In this document: positions 40,527 to 49,722 of the stretch, piece after piece
Numbering within the stretch: the first letter of the stretch is position 1
How the letters are laid out: the number at the start of each line of letters is the position of its first letter
Assembly (NCBI GenBank): GCA_036645575.1
Contig: JAVXNW010000001.1
Location: forward strand, 1-64,000
Reading direction: 5' to 3'
DNA: 64,000 bases
Source: JAVXNW01 sp036645575
Lineage (GTDB): Bacteria; Bacillota; Clostridia; Christensenellales; Aristaeellaceae
The notes under the pieces: model-generated
Databases searched by the model: none
What the model saw: only the letters and a program-made list of their open reading frames with translations
Told to the model about the DNA's origin: nothing
Made by a program: the position numbers and the translations under genes

Positions 40527-42053
40527 CTACGCGGCTTCGGAAAGCACCTGGCGCACTTCGCTTCCACTCAACGCCTCGCGCAAAGTGAGCGCCTCGGAAA
40601 GCGCCATCAGCGCCTTGACGTTGTCGGAAAGCAGCTGCGTGACCAAGTCAAATTGATCGGTCAAGAGCTTTCGAGCCAGCTGCATGGCCTCGCTCGCCTG
40701 TCCGCCCAGCGCCTTTTGCAGCTGCCTGAGCGACGCGCAGGGCTCCGCCACCATGCCCAAATCCATGACCATCGTCGCCGCCAAGTCGCTTGCGCGCTGA
40801 AGGTCGTTCATCGCGCCGCTGGTCAATGTATCGACGCCGCCCACCAGCATTTCGGCGGCGCGACCCGCGAGCAGCACCTGCACCTGCTTTTGCAATTTTG
40901 CGCGGTCGGTCATCGCGCGCTCGGGCGGGATCGACAGGCTGTATCCGGCCGCGCCCTTGCCGGTCGGCAGAACCGAAACGCGCGTGAGCACGTGATCGGG
41001 CAGCAGCAAATGCGTCGCCAGCGCGTGTCCGGCCTCGTGAAGCGCGATCACCGAAAGCTCCTGCCGGTTCGCGATCGGGCGCTTGTCCGCACCCGCGACG
41101 CCGGTCAAGTAGGCCTTGTCGATGTCGCCCTGCGCGATCTCGTGCGCGCCGCGTCGCGCGGCACAGATCGCCGCCTCGTTGAGCAGCGATTCGAGCGACG
41201 CGCCGCTAAAGGCCACGGTCTGCGCGGCGAGCGTCGCCCAGTCGATCCCCTCGGCAATCGGCTTGTTTTTGGCGTGCAGCGCGAGGATGCTCATGCGCTC
41301 CGCGCGTCCGGGCAGCCCCACCTCGATCTGCCGGTCAAACCGCCCGGGTCTTGTGAGCGCCTGATCGAGCGTGTCGATGCGGTTGGTCGCGGCCACCACC
41401 AGCGTCCCGTCAAGCGGGTGAAAGCCGCTCATCTCGCCCAAGAGCGCGTTGAGCGTCTGGTCGCGCTCGTCGGAGCCGCCGTCGTCGCGTTTTTTGCCGA
41501 TCGCGTCGATCTCGTCCAGAAAGATCACGCACTTGCCCGCCTTGCGCGCCTTCTGAAACAGCGTCCGGACACGGCTCGCGCCCACGCCCGCGTACATCTG
41601 CACAAAATCCGCGCCGTTCATTGCGAAGAAGGGCACGCCCGCCTCACCCGCCAGCGCCCGCGCAAGCAGCGTCTTGCCGGTGCCCGGAGGCCCGTACAAC
41701 AGCACGCCGCGCGGCATTCTGGCGCCCATGGCGTCAAATTTTTCGGGAAACTTCAGGTAATCGCTCAATTCCAGCAGGCTTGCGCGCGCCTCCTCGTTGG
41801 CGGCGACGTCCAAAAAGCTGATGTCCGATGTCACGCTCACCGGCTGTGCGTCTCGCGCCGACTGATACGCGCCCGCCGTAGCGCGGCCGCCGCTCACAAA
41901 AAACAGCACGCCGGACACGAGCGCAATCGCCAGCAGCACGCGGGGCAGGGCCTGGATAAGCCCTGCGGATGCCGCGCCGGTCAAAAGCGTAAAGCCGAAT
42001 CCAACGACGCACACCCCTGCCAAAGTGGCAAGTGCCAGTCTGTACCTTCTCAT
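40527..42053 (-). CDS. Short FtsH-like membrane AAA+ zinc metalloprotease
   Basis: A 508-residue protein with two membrane segments close together (about 8-30 and 36-54), so the extracytoplasmic domain of normal FtsH is almost absent. The AAA module has Walker A GPPGTGKT at 121-128, Walker [10 protein letters not shown] near 175-183, and [20 protein letters not shown] as second region of homology. The protease domain has HEAGH at 339-343 and a later Asp in GAMNDLQ as third zinc ligand. Housekeeping FtsH is about 600-650 residues, so this may be a specialised paralogue. The start at 42053 follows AGGAG and lies downstream of a clear promoter. It is located directly upstream of spoIIA. Confidence 0.88.
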   Translation of the reverse strand: MRRYRLALATLAGVCVVGFGFTLLTGAASAGLIQALPRVLLAIALVSGVLFFVSGGRATAGAYQSARDAQPVSVTSDISFLDVAANEEARASLLELSDYLKFPEKFDAMGARMPRGVLLYGPPGTGKTLLARALAGEAGVPFFAMNGADFVQMYAGVGASRVRTLFQKARKAGKCVIFLDEIDAIGKKRDDGGSDERDQTLNALLGEMSGFHPLDGTLVVAATNRIDTLDQALTRPGRFDRQIEVGLPGRAERMSILALHAKNKPIAEGIDWATLAAQTVAFSGASLESLLNEAAICAARRGAHEIAQGDIDKAYLTGVAGADKRPIANRQELSVIALHEAGHALATHLLLPDHVLTRVSVLPTGKGAAGYSLSIPPERAMTDRAKLQKQVQVLLAGRAAEMLVGGVDTLTSGAMNDLQRASDLAATMVMDLGMVAEPCASLRQLQKALGGQASEAMQLARKLLTDQFDLVTQLLSDNVKALMALSEALTLREALSGSEVRQVLSEAA

Positions 42054-42077
42054 GATTGCATCCACTCCTGTATCCAT

Positions 42078-42106
42078 ATTATATACCGTCGTAAAAGCTG
42101 CGTCCA
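42078..42106 (-). promoter_or_regulatory. Promoter of the FtsH-like gene
   Basis: On the minus strand TGGACG (42106-42101) and TATAAT (42083-42078) have a 17-base spacer. The start codon at 42053 follows an AGGAG site. This makes the longer in-frame forms starting at 42077 or 42113 unlikely. Confidence 0.65.
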
Positions 42107-42174
42107 CGCACAACTTCTGGAAAGAAAAGCGCGCCCTCCGGGCATACTATCCTTTATTCAGGCGGAAAAAGGTG

Positions 42175-44607
42175 ATGGATGTGCGAAAAAAAATTCTTTG
42201 GGGCAGCATCTTGGGCGTGGTTGCGCTGGGACTTGTGCTGGCGATTTGCTTTGTCATCGATACGGCCCTCATGCTGGATGTGAGCAAACTCACGACGCTC
42301 AAGCAGTCAACCGTGCTGCTCGACCGGGACGGTCAGCAGGCGGCGCTCGTGTCCGGCAGCGAAAATCGCACGGTGGTGGGGCTAAAGGACATTCCAGAAT
42401 ATACGCAAAAGGCGTTCATTGCGGCGGAGGACGCGCGATTTTACCAGCATCACGGCATCGACGTCTACCGGATCGGCGGCGCGCTCCTCAGCAACATAAA
42501 GTCCGGCGATTACGGACAGGGCGCGAGCACGATCACCCAGCAGCTGATTAAACTTACGCACCTGACGCAGGTCAAGTCGCTCAAGCGCAAGGCGCAGGAG
42601 GCGATCCTGGCGCTGCGCCTTGAGATGGTGATGGGCAAAGACGAGATATTGGAGGCCTACTTAAATACGGTCTACTTTGGCGCGGGCGCGTATGGGATCG
42701 AGGCGGCGAGCCGCACCTATTTTGGGGTGCCGGCAAGTCAGCTGACGCTCAGCCAGAGCGCGCTCCTGGCGGGCGTGATCAAGTCGCCTTCGGGATACGC
42801 GCCGCACTTGCAACCCGACAAGGCGATCACGCGGCGCAATCTGGTGCTGGAAAAGATGCGGGAATTGGGGTTCATCACGCAGGAGGCGCTAAACGAGGCT
42901 CGAAGCGAGTCGATTTCGATCCTAGGATCTACGGAAAGGGCGGTTGACTACGCGTGGTATGTGGATGAGGCGACGCGCGAGGCGGTGCGCCTGCTCAAAA
43001 TCGACCGCGAAGAACTGCTCTCGGGCGGGTACCGGCTGTATACCGCGCTCGACCAAGCTATGCAAAAGAGCGCCGAGCGGATTTTTTTAGACGCGAGCGC
43101 CTTTCCGGCAGACGCCCCCGATGGGACGCGCCCGCAGGCGGCGATGGTGTGCGCGAGCGCGCAGGACGGCGCGGTACACGCGCTGATTGGCGGGCGCGAC
43201 TACGAGGTCGAGCGCGGGCTCAACCGGGCGATCGACATCACGCGCCAGCCCGGATCGGCGTTTAAGCCGGTATCGGTGTATGCGGCGGCGGTGGATCGAT
43301 TCGGGTACCTGCCGTCGAGCTTTGCCCAGGACGTGCAACGCGACTTTGGCAAAGGCTACAGACCCGGAAATTCCGGTGGGAAATACAACGGGGAGGTGAC
43401 GCTGCGCGAGGCGCTGTCGCGCTCGCTGAACGTCGCGACGGTCGATCTCCTGTCGAAGACCAGCATCAACGCGGCCCGGCAGTACGCGCAAAACGCGGGG
43501 ATTGCGCTGGACGCGGCGGATGTCAATCTGTCCCTTGCGCTGGGCTCGCTCACGCGCGGCGTGTCGCCGATGGCGCTGGGCGCCGCCTACGCGCCGCTCG
43601 CCAACGGCGGAAACGCGGTAACGCCCCACCTGATCCGCATGATCGAGGACGCTGACGGCCAGATGCTCTACCAATACCACGCGGGGGAAAGGCACATCAT
43701 GTCGGGCATCAGCGCGCGGCTGGTGACCGATATGCTGGTGACCGCCGCCCAGAGCGGGACGGCTAAGGCGCTGGGCGTGCTGGATTTTCCGGTGGCGGGC
43801 AAGACCGGAACCGTCGGGGAGATGGACGGCGGAAACCGCGACGTCTGGACGGTCGCCTACACGCCCAAGTGTACGCTCAGCGTGTGGATGGGCTTTGATC
43901 GGCCGGACGCCGCGCACAAGCTAAACAATTCGGTTACGGGAAGCAGCCACCCGGCAAAATTGGCGGCGGAATTTTTGCGGGAAAACGCGGAAAAAGTGGA
44001 TGGCGGGGCGTTTGAACTGCCAGATGGCCTTTTGCGGGTGCCCATCGACAAGCGCGCGCTCACCCAGAAGCATCAGGCGATGCTGCTGAGCGAACTGACG
44101 CCCAAGGCCTACGCGCAGATCGAGCTGTTTCCGGCCTCGCGCACGCCGACCAAGGTGTCCGACGTATGGCAGGCGCCCTCCCAAATATTTGATCTAAAGG
44201 CGACGGGCGGGGAGGACGGCGTGACGCTTTCGTTTACCTGCGTGGACGATTATGCGCTGTACCGGGTCTTTCGCGTGAGCGAGCAGGGCGCGGAAGTGAT
44301 CGGGGAATTGTCGGGAACGCGCGGAGAAGTGCTTTCGCTGCACGATGGGGCGGGCGGGCGCGAAAGCGCCTATCAGGTGCAGCCGGTCGAAGCGGCGCTT
44401 GCCAAGGAGGGGATCGAACTGGCGGGACCCATGTCGGGGGCGGTATCCCTAAGCGCGCAAAGCAGGGCGCGGGGCGAGGCGCGCGCGCCCATAAAGATCG
44501 CAAAAGAGACGCCGTTGTTCGGCGTCCCAGAGGTGACGTATGAGGTGGAACAACCGGACGCGCTTCTCCAAGAAGACGCGCCGGATGAGCCGCAAATATT
44601 TGAATAA
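42175..44607 (+). CDS. Class A penicillin-binding protein (PBP1A-like)
   Basis: An 810-residue bifunctional peptidoglycan synthase. A membrane anchor (about 7-28) leads to a GT51 glycosyltransferase with AAEDARFYQHHGID and GASTITQQLIKL. The transpeptidase follows with SxxK in QPGSAFKPVSVY, SxN in SRSLNVAT and KTG in VAGKTGTVG. A C-terminal part of about 150 residues looks like a fibronectin-type fold plus an acidic tail. It polymerises and cross-links cell wall. The start is the ATG at 42175; a GTG at 42181 is better placed relative to the AAGGTGAT site and is possible. It is divergent from the FtsH-like gene. Confidence 0.93.
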   Translation: MDVRKKILWGSILGVVALGLVLAICFVIDTALMLDVSKLTTLKQSTVLLDRDGQQAALVSGSENRTVVGLKDIPEYTQKAFIAAEDARFYQHHGIDVYRIGGALLSNIKSGDYGQGASTITQQLIKLTHLTQVKSLKRKAQEAILALRLEMVMGKDEILEAYLNTVYFGAGAYGIEAASRTYFGVPASQLTLSQSALLAGVIKSPSGYAPHLQPDKAITRRNLVLEKMRELGFITQEALNEARSESISILGSTERAVDYAWYVDEATREAVRLLKIDREELLSGGYRLYTALDQAMQKSAERIFLDASAFPADAPDGTRPQAAMVCASAQDGAVHALIGGRDYEVERGLNRAIDITRQPGSAFKPVSVYAAAVDRFGYLPSSFAQDVQRDFGKGYRPGNSGGKYNGEVTLREALSRSLNVATVDLLSKTSINAARQYAQNAGIALDAADVNLSLALGSLTRGVSPMALGAAYAPLANGGNAVTPHLIRMIEDADGQMLYQYHAGERHIMSGISARLVTDMLVTAAQSGTAKALGVLDFPVAGKTGTVGEMDGGNRDVWTVAYTPKCTLSVWMGFDRPDAAHKLNNSVTGSSHPAKLAAEFLRENAEKVDGGAFELPDGLLRVPIDKRALTQKHQAMLLSELTPKAYAQIELFPASRTPTKVSDVWQAPSQIFDLKATGGEDGVTLSFTCVDDYALYRVFRVSEQGAEVIGELSGTRGEVLSLHDGAGGRESAYQVQPVEAALAKEGIELAGPMSGAVSLSAQSRARGEARAPIKIAKETPLFGVPEVTYEVEQPDALLQEDAPDEPQIFE

Positions 44608-44617
44608 AGACTGAAGT

Positions 44618-45862
44618 CTATTTGTTGGCAGGAAGACGACTTGGGTCTGTTTTCAGAAAGAGCAGGCCGATGAGCAGCAGAATGGGGAACAGCATGGCGC
44701 TCATCAGGCCCATGTGTAGCCCGGTGCGCAGCATGTCCTGGGCGCCAAAGAGCTTTGTCGCAAGCGGGATCGCGCCCGAGGAGGCGACGCTTGACACAAG
44801 GCCCACGAGGCCGGGGCCGATCGAGCAGCCCAGGTCGCCCGCCAGCGCGAGGATGGCGAACATGGTCGCGCCCCCTGCCGGAAAGCGCTTCGAGGAGAGG
44901 CTGAACACGCCGGGCCACAAAAGACCCACGGCGAGCCCGGTCATTGCGCAACCCACCAGCGAGAGGATGGGCGAGCCGGAAAGAACCGCCAAGGCGTAAC
45001 TCGTAATGGCCAGGGCGGCGCAGGCGACGAGCGCGGGTTTCAGCCTGATTTTGCTTCCCTTGACGCCGTAAAACGTGCGGGCGACGCCCATCAAAACCGC
45101 AAACAGGCAGGGCCCCAGCAGGTCGCCGGTCGACTTGGAAACGCCCAACCCCATCTCGGCAAACAGCGACGACCACTGAGCCATCGCCTGTTCCGCCGCG
45201 CCCGAGCACACCATCAGGATGAGCAGCAGCCAGAACGCGCTTGTCTTAAACAGCCTTCCGATCGGCTCGCGCTCGCCGTCCGCGACCAGCGCGCACAGCG
45301 GAACCTTCGCAAAGAGATAGGTATTGAAGGCGGGAACGAGCGCCCAGACAATGGGCAGTATGCGCCAGCTCCCGCTGCCAAAGAGCGCGAAAAACGCGGT
45401 GGTGACCAGCACCACAGACACCTGCCCCCAGCTGTAAAAGGAGTGCAGAAAGCTCATGGCCGAGGCCTTTTCGTCGCCCGGGAGCGCCTCGACGATGGGG
45501 CTGATCAACACCTCCGTGAGGCCGCCGCCGACCGCCGTAAAAAGGGTCGCGACCAAGAGGCCGAGATAGGGCGGCATGAGGCCCGGAAGCACCCCCAGCA
45601 GCACAAGCCCGATGGCCGCCAATACGTGCGCGACCACCGCCGGAACGCGAAAGCCCACCCGGTCGATGAAGCGCGTGGACACGAGATCGGTTACGATCTG
45701 AATCGCAAAGTTGATTGAAATCAGCAGGCCTATCTGCTCAATGGATAAACCGAACTCGGTCTTAAAGATCACGAAGAGCAAGGGGGAGAGGTTGTTGACG
45801 ATGGCCTGGGTGATGTAGCCCAAATAGCTTGCGTTAAGCGTGTGCCGATAGGTATAGCGCAT
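44618..45862 (-). CDS. MFS transporter (FucP/sugar-type)
   Basis: A 414-residue protein with about 12 hydrophobic segments. The N-terminal half has NLSPLLFVIFKTEFGLSIEQIGLLISINFAIQIVTDL and a cytoplasmic RFIDRVGFR loop, the MFS A-like motif. The second half has GLLWPGVFSLSSKRFP and GGATMFAILALAGDLG. It resembles uncharacterised MFS proteins of Clostridia related to FucP/bacterial sugar permeases. The substrate is unknown. AAGGAG precedes the ATG at 45862. It is convergent with the PBP gene with only 10 bases between stops, and upstream of it lies the EEP-family gene on the same strand. Confidence 0.85.
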   Translation of the reverse strand: MRYTYRHTLNASYLGYITQAIVNNLSPLLFVIFKTEFGLSIEQIGLLISINFAIQIVTDLVSTRFIDRVGFRVPAVVAHVLAAIGLVLLGVLPGLMPPYLGLLVATLFTAVGGGLTEVLISPIVEALPGDEKASAMSFLHSFYSWGQVSVVLVTTAFFALFGSGSWRILPIVWALVPAFNTYLFAKVPLCALVADGEREPIGRLFKTSAFWLLLILMVCSGAAEQAMAQWSSLFAEMGLGVSKSTGDLLGPCLFAVLMGVARTFYGVKGSKIRLKPALVACAALAITSYALAVLSGSPILSLVGCAMTGLAVGLLWPGVFSLSSKRFPAGGATMFAILALAGDLGCSIGPGLVGLVSSVASSGAIPLATKLFGAQDMLRTGLHMGLMSAMLFPILLLIGLLFLKTDPSRLPANK

Positions 45863-45912
45863 AGCGTCTCCTTAAGTAAAAATTTGACAGGGCATTTGTG
45901 CGCGTCGGGGCG

Positions 45913-46980
45913 TCAGTTGAGCACGAAGCTCATCAAAACCGGGTTGTGGTCGGAATGAGCGAATTGGTTGTCAACGGTCTCGACCGCGACCACATCGATG
46001 TCGGGCGAGACGATAAAGCCGTCGATCACCGCGACAAATGTCTCGCCCGCCACATAGGGCGTGCCCGAGTCGCGCACGGTGGGGGCGTTGGTGGGCGCGG
46101 CGATGCGCGCGCCGTCCGGCAACTTCGCTTCATCCAGCGGATGCAGCCACGCCTTGCTCGTCGCTTCAAAACCGAACAAAGTCGGTGATGTGCCGCCCAG
46201 CAGGTCGTGGTTGAAATCTCCGCCGCAGATCACGTAGTCGCCCTGCGCGCGCGCCGCGTCGTAGGCGCTTGCCAGCACGGCCAGTTGCGCGTCGAGCACG
46301 CTTTGATCCTCGACGTAGGCGGAGGGATGCAGGTTGATGAGCGACAAATACCGACCGTTGTCTGTCTCTAGGCGCGCGATGGAAATACAGCGATCCAGAT
46401 CGAGCAGCTTTTTAAAGCCCGACTCGATGGGCAATTGCTTGCGCGTCGCCTCGCTGATGCGGTACTTGGACAGGGTCATCATGCCCGCGCGGGTCTTGCC
46501 GATGGGATGGGTCACCGGATAAAAGAGGAAGGCCGAGTCGTAGTTGGTCGCAAAGACCGAGGCATAGTCAGAGAAGGCATCGACAAAGGACTGTGCCTGA
46601 TCGACGTGAAAGCTGCGGTCGGCGGCCTGATCCACCTCTTGCAGGAGGATGAGTTCGGGGTCGATTTCGGCAATGATCTTCTGGAGCGCGTCGGTCGTCT
46701 CAAGCGTCGCCTGCTGGCTCTTGCCGCGCGACTGGGTGCCGCCGTCCATGAAGAAGTCGTAGTCGGCCGTATAGACGCCCGCGCCGATGTTGTCTGTCAG
46801 GATGTTGAGGGTTCGCCCGACCGGGAGCAGCGCCTCCTGATGCTTGTCGATGGCAAGGGGCTGATCATCCGGGATGCGCGCATAGGAAAACCAGACCTGC
46901 GCCGCGTACAAGAGCGCGGCCACAAAGGTAAGAGACACGAGGCACACCAGAATCCACCCGACCATTTTTAACGCTTTCAT
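45913..46980 (-). CDS. Membrane-anchored endonuclease/exonuclease/phosphatase-family hydrolase
   Basis: A 355-residue protein with one N-terminal membrane segment (about 7-28) and an extracytoplasmic EEP domain. Catalytic signatures are LNILTDNIGAG, ILLQEVDQAADRS (metal-binding Glu), LINLHPSA, ICGGDFNHDLLGG and the terminal SDHNPVLMSF. EEP proteins include sphingomyelinases, phosphodiesterases and nucleases; the substrate cannot be assigned. The start at 46980 follows GGAGG and gives the membrane anchor at the right place. It is divergent from the second MFS gene. Confidence 0.88.
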   Translation of the reverse strand: MKALKMVGWILVCLVSLTFVAALLYAAQVWFSYARIPDDQPLAIDKHQEALLPVGRTLNILTDNIGAGVYTADYDFFMDGGTQSRGKSQQATLETTDALQKIIAEIDPELILLQEVDQAADRSFHVDQAQSFVDAFSDYASVFATNYDSAFLFYPVTHPIGKTRAGMMTLSKYRISEATRKQLPIESGFKKLLDLDRCISIARLETDNGRYLSLINLHPSAYVEDQSVLDAQLAVLASAYDAARAQGDYVICGGDFNHDLLGGTSPTLFGFEATSKAWLHPLDEAKLPDGARIAAPTNAPTVRDSGTPYVAGETFVAVIDGFIVSPDIDVVAVETVDNQFAHSDHNPVLMSFVLN

Positions 46981-47164
46981 GGGTTCCTCCTTCGCCGCGC
47001 ATCCTTGGCGGCGCGCAAAAACTGGGGTAAGGTCTATTATACCGCCAATGGCTGCCGATTTCAATCATCTTTTCCCATTCGCAACCAAGTATTCGTGCGT
47101 ACCGGATGAAAAAGGCACGCGATGCGCTATAATAGAAGGGAGAAAACGGAATGGGGGGCGGCCT

Positions 47165-48322
47165 ATGCCAAAGCAACGGCGATACCCGTGGCGATTTGCG
47201 CTGTTTCTGGTGGCCTACTATGTGGCCAATTCGGTCTATCAGGGCTACATCACGGTCTATTTTCGCTCGATAGGCCTTGATACAAAGCAGATTGGCCTGC
47301 TGATGAGCGCGGTGCCGCTGGTGTCCATTGCGACGCAGCCCCTCTGGGGCGCGATCGGCGACAGGTGCCCAAGCCGCGCGCGCCTGTTGTGCGTGATGTC
47401 GCTTGCGGCGGCCGGCGCGATGATCGGGATGCTGGCAAACAATACATTTTGGTATTTGATGGGCATGATCGGCCTGTTTTCGGCCACATTCACCGCCATT
47501 CAGCCGATGGGCGATTCGGTGATCTTGGAGGATCTTTCCCGGGACGCGACGCCCTTTGGGCCGATGCGCCTGCTGGGCAGCTTGTCCTTTGCCGCAAGTT
47601 CGCTCGCGGCGGGGTGGCTGTTGCAGGATAAGCTGTACCTCGTTTCGCCGCTCACCGCGGGGATGCTCGTCCTGACCGCGATGGCCACGTTTCTGCTTCC
47701 GAAGGCGCCCGGTCGGCAGCGCGCAAACGAAAAGGGTTCGATGCTTGCGCTGTTTAAGCGGCCTGATCTTGCGCCGCTGCTCGTGCTGCTGGCGCTGCTT
47801 CAGATGACGATGGGGTATTTCTACGCGTTCTTTCCGGTCTATTTTACCGAGCTTCCGGGCGGCGGATCGGGGCTGCTGGGCGCTTGTTACCTGATCTCGG
47901 CGGTGAGCGAGCTGCCGTTTTTGCTGCTGTGCGACCGGCTGTTTGAGAAACTTGGCGCGGGCAAGCTGCTGCTGAGCGCCGCCGTCGCGATGACCGCGCG
48001 GTGGCTGATCCTCGCGGCATTCCCGGTGGTGCCAATCGTGCTGGCGAGCCAGATCCTGCATGGCTGGTGCTTTATCGTGATGACGGTCACGATGGCCAAG
48101 TACATAAACCAATCCGTGCCCGAGGCGTTTCGCGCGCGCGGGCAGATGCTCCTGTCGATCGTCAGCTACGGCTTTGCGCGGGTGGCGGGCAGCATGGGCG
48201 GCGGCCTGGTCGCGGACGCGATGGGCATCGGCGGCGGATTCTATGTGATGGCCGCTACGACGCTTCTGTCGATCCTGCTCTTTGCCAAGCGCTACCTGCG
48301 CGCGCCCAGGCAGAAGGGATAA
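47165..48322 (+). CDS. MFS transporter (MFS_1-like, nucleoside/sugar-type)
   Basis: A 385-residue protein with about 12 hydrophobic segments. The first helix opens with FALFLVAYYVANSVYQGYITVYF, followed by IGLDTKQIGLLMSAVPLVSIATQPLWGAIGDR, which carries the MFS A motif. The MFS_1-like family includes LacY- and NupG-related symporters and many unassigned members. The ATG at 47165 has a purine-rich GGGGGGCGG site. A TATAAT at 47128-47133 is a possible -10 box. The substrate is unknown, and its gene product is unlike that of the other MFS gene nearby. Confidence 0.82.
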   Translation: MPKQRRYPWRFALFLVAYYVANSVYQGYITVYFRSIGLDTKQIGLLMSAVPLVSIATQPLWGAIGDRCPSRARLLCVMSLAAAGAMIGMLANNTFWYLMGMIGLFSATFTAIQPMGDSVILEDLSRDATPFGPMRLLGSLSFAASSLAAGWLLQDKLYLVSPLTAGMLVLTAMATFLLPKAPGRQRANEKGSMLALFKRPDLAPLLVLLALLQMTMGYFYAFFPVYFTELPGGGSGLLGACYLISAVSELPFLLLCDRLFEKLGAGKLLLSAAVAMTARWLILAAFPVVPIVLASQILHGWCFIVMTVTMAKYINQSVPEAFRARGQMLLSIVSYGFARVAGSMGGGLVADAMGIGGGFYVMAATTLLSILLFAKRYLRAPRQKG

Positions 48323-48327
48323 AACGG

Positions 48328-48447
48328 GCGCGGCGATTTGCGCGCGGCCGCGCTTTGCCTATCCGATGCGCGGCGATTTGCGCGCGGCCGCGCTTTGCCT
48401 ATCCGATGCGCGGCGATTGACACGCGCCGCGCTTTTTCCTATAATGG
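48328..48447 (+). repeat. 40-bp tandem triplication containing the proA promoter
   Basis: Units 1 (48328-48367) and 2 (48368-48407) are identical. Unit 3 (48408-48447) has the same length and ends but differs at about ten positions. Those changes create TTGACA and TATAAT. The two upstream copies have TTTGCG and CTATCC at the same places, and are therefore not promoters. Confidence 0.85.
48417..48445 (+). promoter_or_regulatory. Consensus promoter of proA
   Basis: TTGACA (48417-48422) and TATAAT (48440-48445) are both perfect with a 17-base spacer, inside the third copy of the 40-bp repeat. proA starts at 48476 after AGGGGAGAG. Confidence 0.88.
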
Positions 48448-48475
48448 AGCCATTGAATAGAGGGGAGAGTCGATC

Positions 48476-49720
48476 ATGGATCAATTGACAGCGCAGGCGA
48501 CGCTGGCCCGAAGGGCCGCCATTTCCTTGGGCACGGTGAGCGCGGAGGACAAAAACCGCGCGCTTGAACGGATGGCACAAAAACTGGGCGAGGCGCGCGC
48601 GGAAATTCTGTCGGCCAACCGGCGAGACCTCGCGTCGGCCCGGGAAAAGGGGATGAGCGCGGCCTTCATCGAGCGACTGACGCTCAATGACGCCCGGATC
48701 GATCAGATGGCGCAGGGGCTGATCGAGGTTTCGCGCTTGCCCGACCCGGTTGGCACGATCCTGGCGCACTGGACGCGTCCGAACGGCCTTGCGATCCGCA
48801 AGGTGCGCGTGCCGCTGGGCGTGATCGCGATCATCTACGAATCGCGCCCCAACGTGACGGTGGACGCGGCGGCGCTGTGCCTAAAATCGGGCAACGCGGT
48901 CATCCTGCGCGGCGGATCGGACGCGATTCATTCAAATATCGCGCTGGCCGACGTGCTGGTTCAGGCGGCCCGCGAGGCCGGGCTTCCGGATGGATGCGTG
49001 TCGCTGGTCGAGGATACCGCCCGCGAGACCGCAAGCCGCCTGATGACGCTCAACGGCCTGATCGACGTGCTGATCCCGCGCGGCGGAAAAAAGCTGATTC
49101 ACTCGGTCGTCGAGCAGGCCACCGTGCCGGTCATTCAGACGGGCGACGGCGTGTGCCACATCTACGTAGACGGCGCGTGCGACATGGAGATGGCGGTCAA
49201 TGTGGCCGTCAGCGCCAAGGTCACGAGGCCCTCCGTATGCAACGCGGCGGAGACGCTGCTCGTGGATTGCGCGATTGCGGAGCGCTTTTTGCCGCGCTGC
49301 CTGGAAGCGCTTCGAGCGCAGGGCGTGTCGGTGCGCGGCTGCGCGCAGGTGCGGGCATTGTGCCCGTGGGTCGATCCCGCGACCGAGGCGGACTGGGACA
49401 CCGAGTACAACGACCTCATCTACTCAGTCAAGGTGGTGGATGGCGTCGAGGAAGCGATCGAGCACATCAACCGCCACGGCACGCGCCATAGCGAGTGCAT
49501 TGTGACGCGCGACGAGCCGCGCGCGCGCGCGTTTCAACGCCTGGTGGACGCGGCGGCGGTCTATTGGAACGCGTCTACCCGCTTTACCGACGGCGGCGAG
49601 TTCGGCTTTGGCGCGGAGATCGGCATCAGCAATCAAAAGTTGCACGCGCGCGGCCCCATGGGGCTCGAGGAATTGACCACGTACAAATACGAAATTGACG
49701 GAAGCGGACAGGTGCGCTAA
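48476..49720 (+). CDS. proA: Gamma-glutamyl phosphate reductase ProA
   Basis: A 414-residue aldehyde dehydrogenase-fold enzyme reducing gamma-glutamyl phosphate to glutamate-5-semialdehyde in proline synthesis. PLGVIAIIYESRPNVTVDAAALCLKSGNAVILRGG and the catalytic cysteine in AKVTRPSVCNAAETLL are diagnostic. The C-terminal FGFGAEIGISNQKLHARGPMGLEELTTYKY is nearly invariant in ProA. Length matches the family. The usual partner proB (glutamate 5-kinase) is not adjacent. The radical SAM gene begins 2 bases after the stop, so the two are co-transcribed. Confidence 0.96.
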   Translation: MDQLTAQATLARRAAISLGTVSAEDKNRALERMAQKLGEARAEILSANRRDLASAREKGMSAAFIERLTLNDARIDQMAQGLIEVSRLPDPVGTILAHWTRPNGLAIRKVRVPLGVIAIIYESRPNVTVDAAALCLKSGNAVILRGGSDAIHSNIALADVLVQAAREAGLPDGCVSLVEDTARETASRLMTLNGLIDVLIPRGGKKLIHSVVEQATVPVIQTGDGVCHIYVDGACDMEMAVNVAVSAKVTRPSVCNAAETLLVDCAIAERFLPRCLEALRAQGVSVRGCAQVRALCPWVDPATEADWDTEYNDLIYSVKVVDGVEEAIEHINRHGTRHSECIVTRDEPRARAFQRLVDAAAVYWNASTRFTDGGEFGFGAEIGISNQKLHARGPMGLEELTTYKYEIDGSGQVR

Positions 49721-49722
49721 AG

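Noticed and set aside
40653..42551. 632-codon plus-strand frame opposite the FtsH-like gene
   Set aside because: Antisense shadow with arginine/histidine-rich, motif-free translation and no ribosome binding site.
44608..44619. 12-base palindrome AGACTGAAGTCT between the PBP and MFS genes as terminator
   Set aside because: The 5-bp stem is too short to call, and it overlaps the MFS stop codon.
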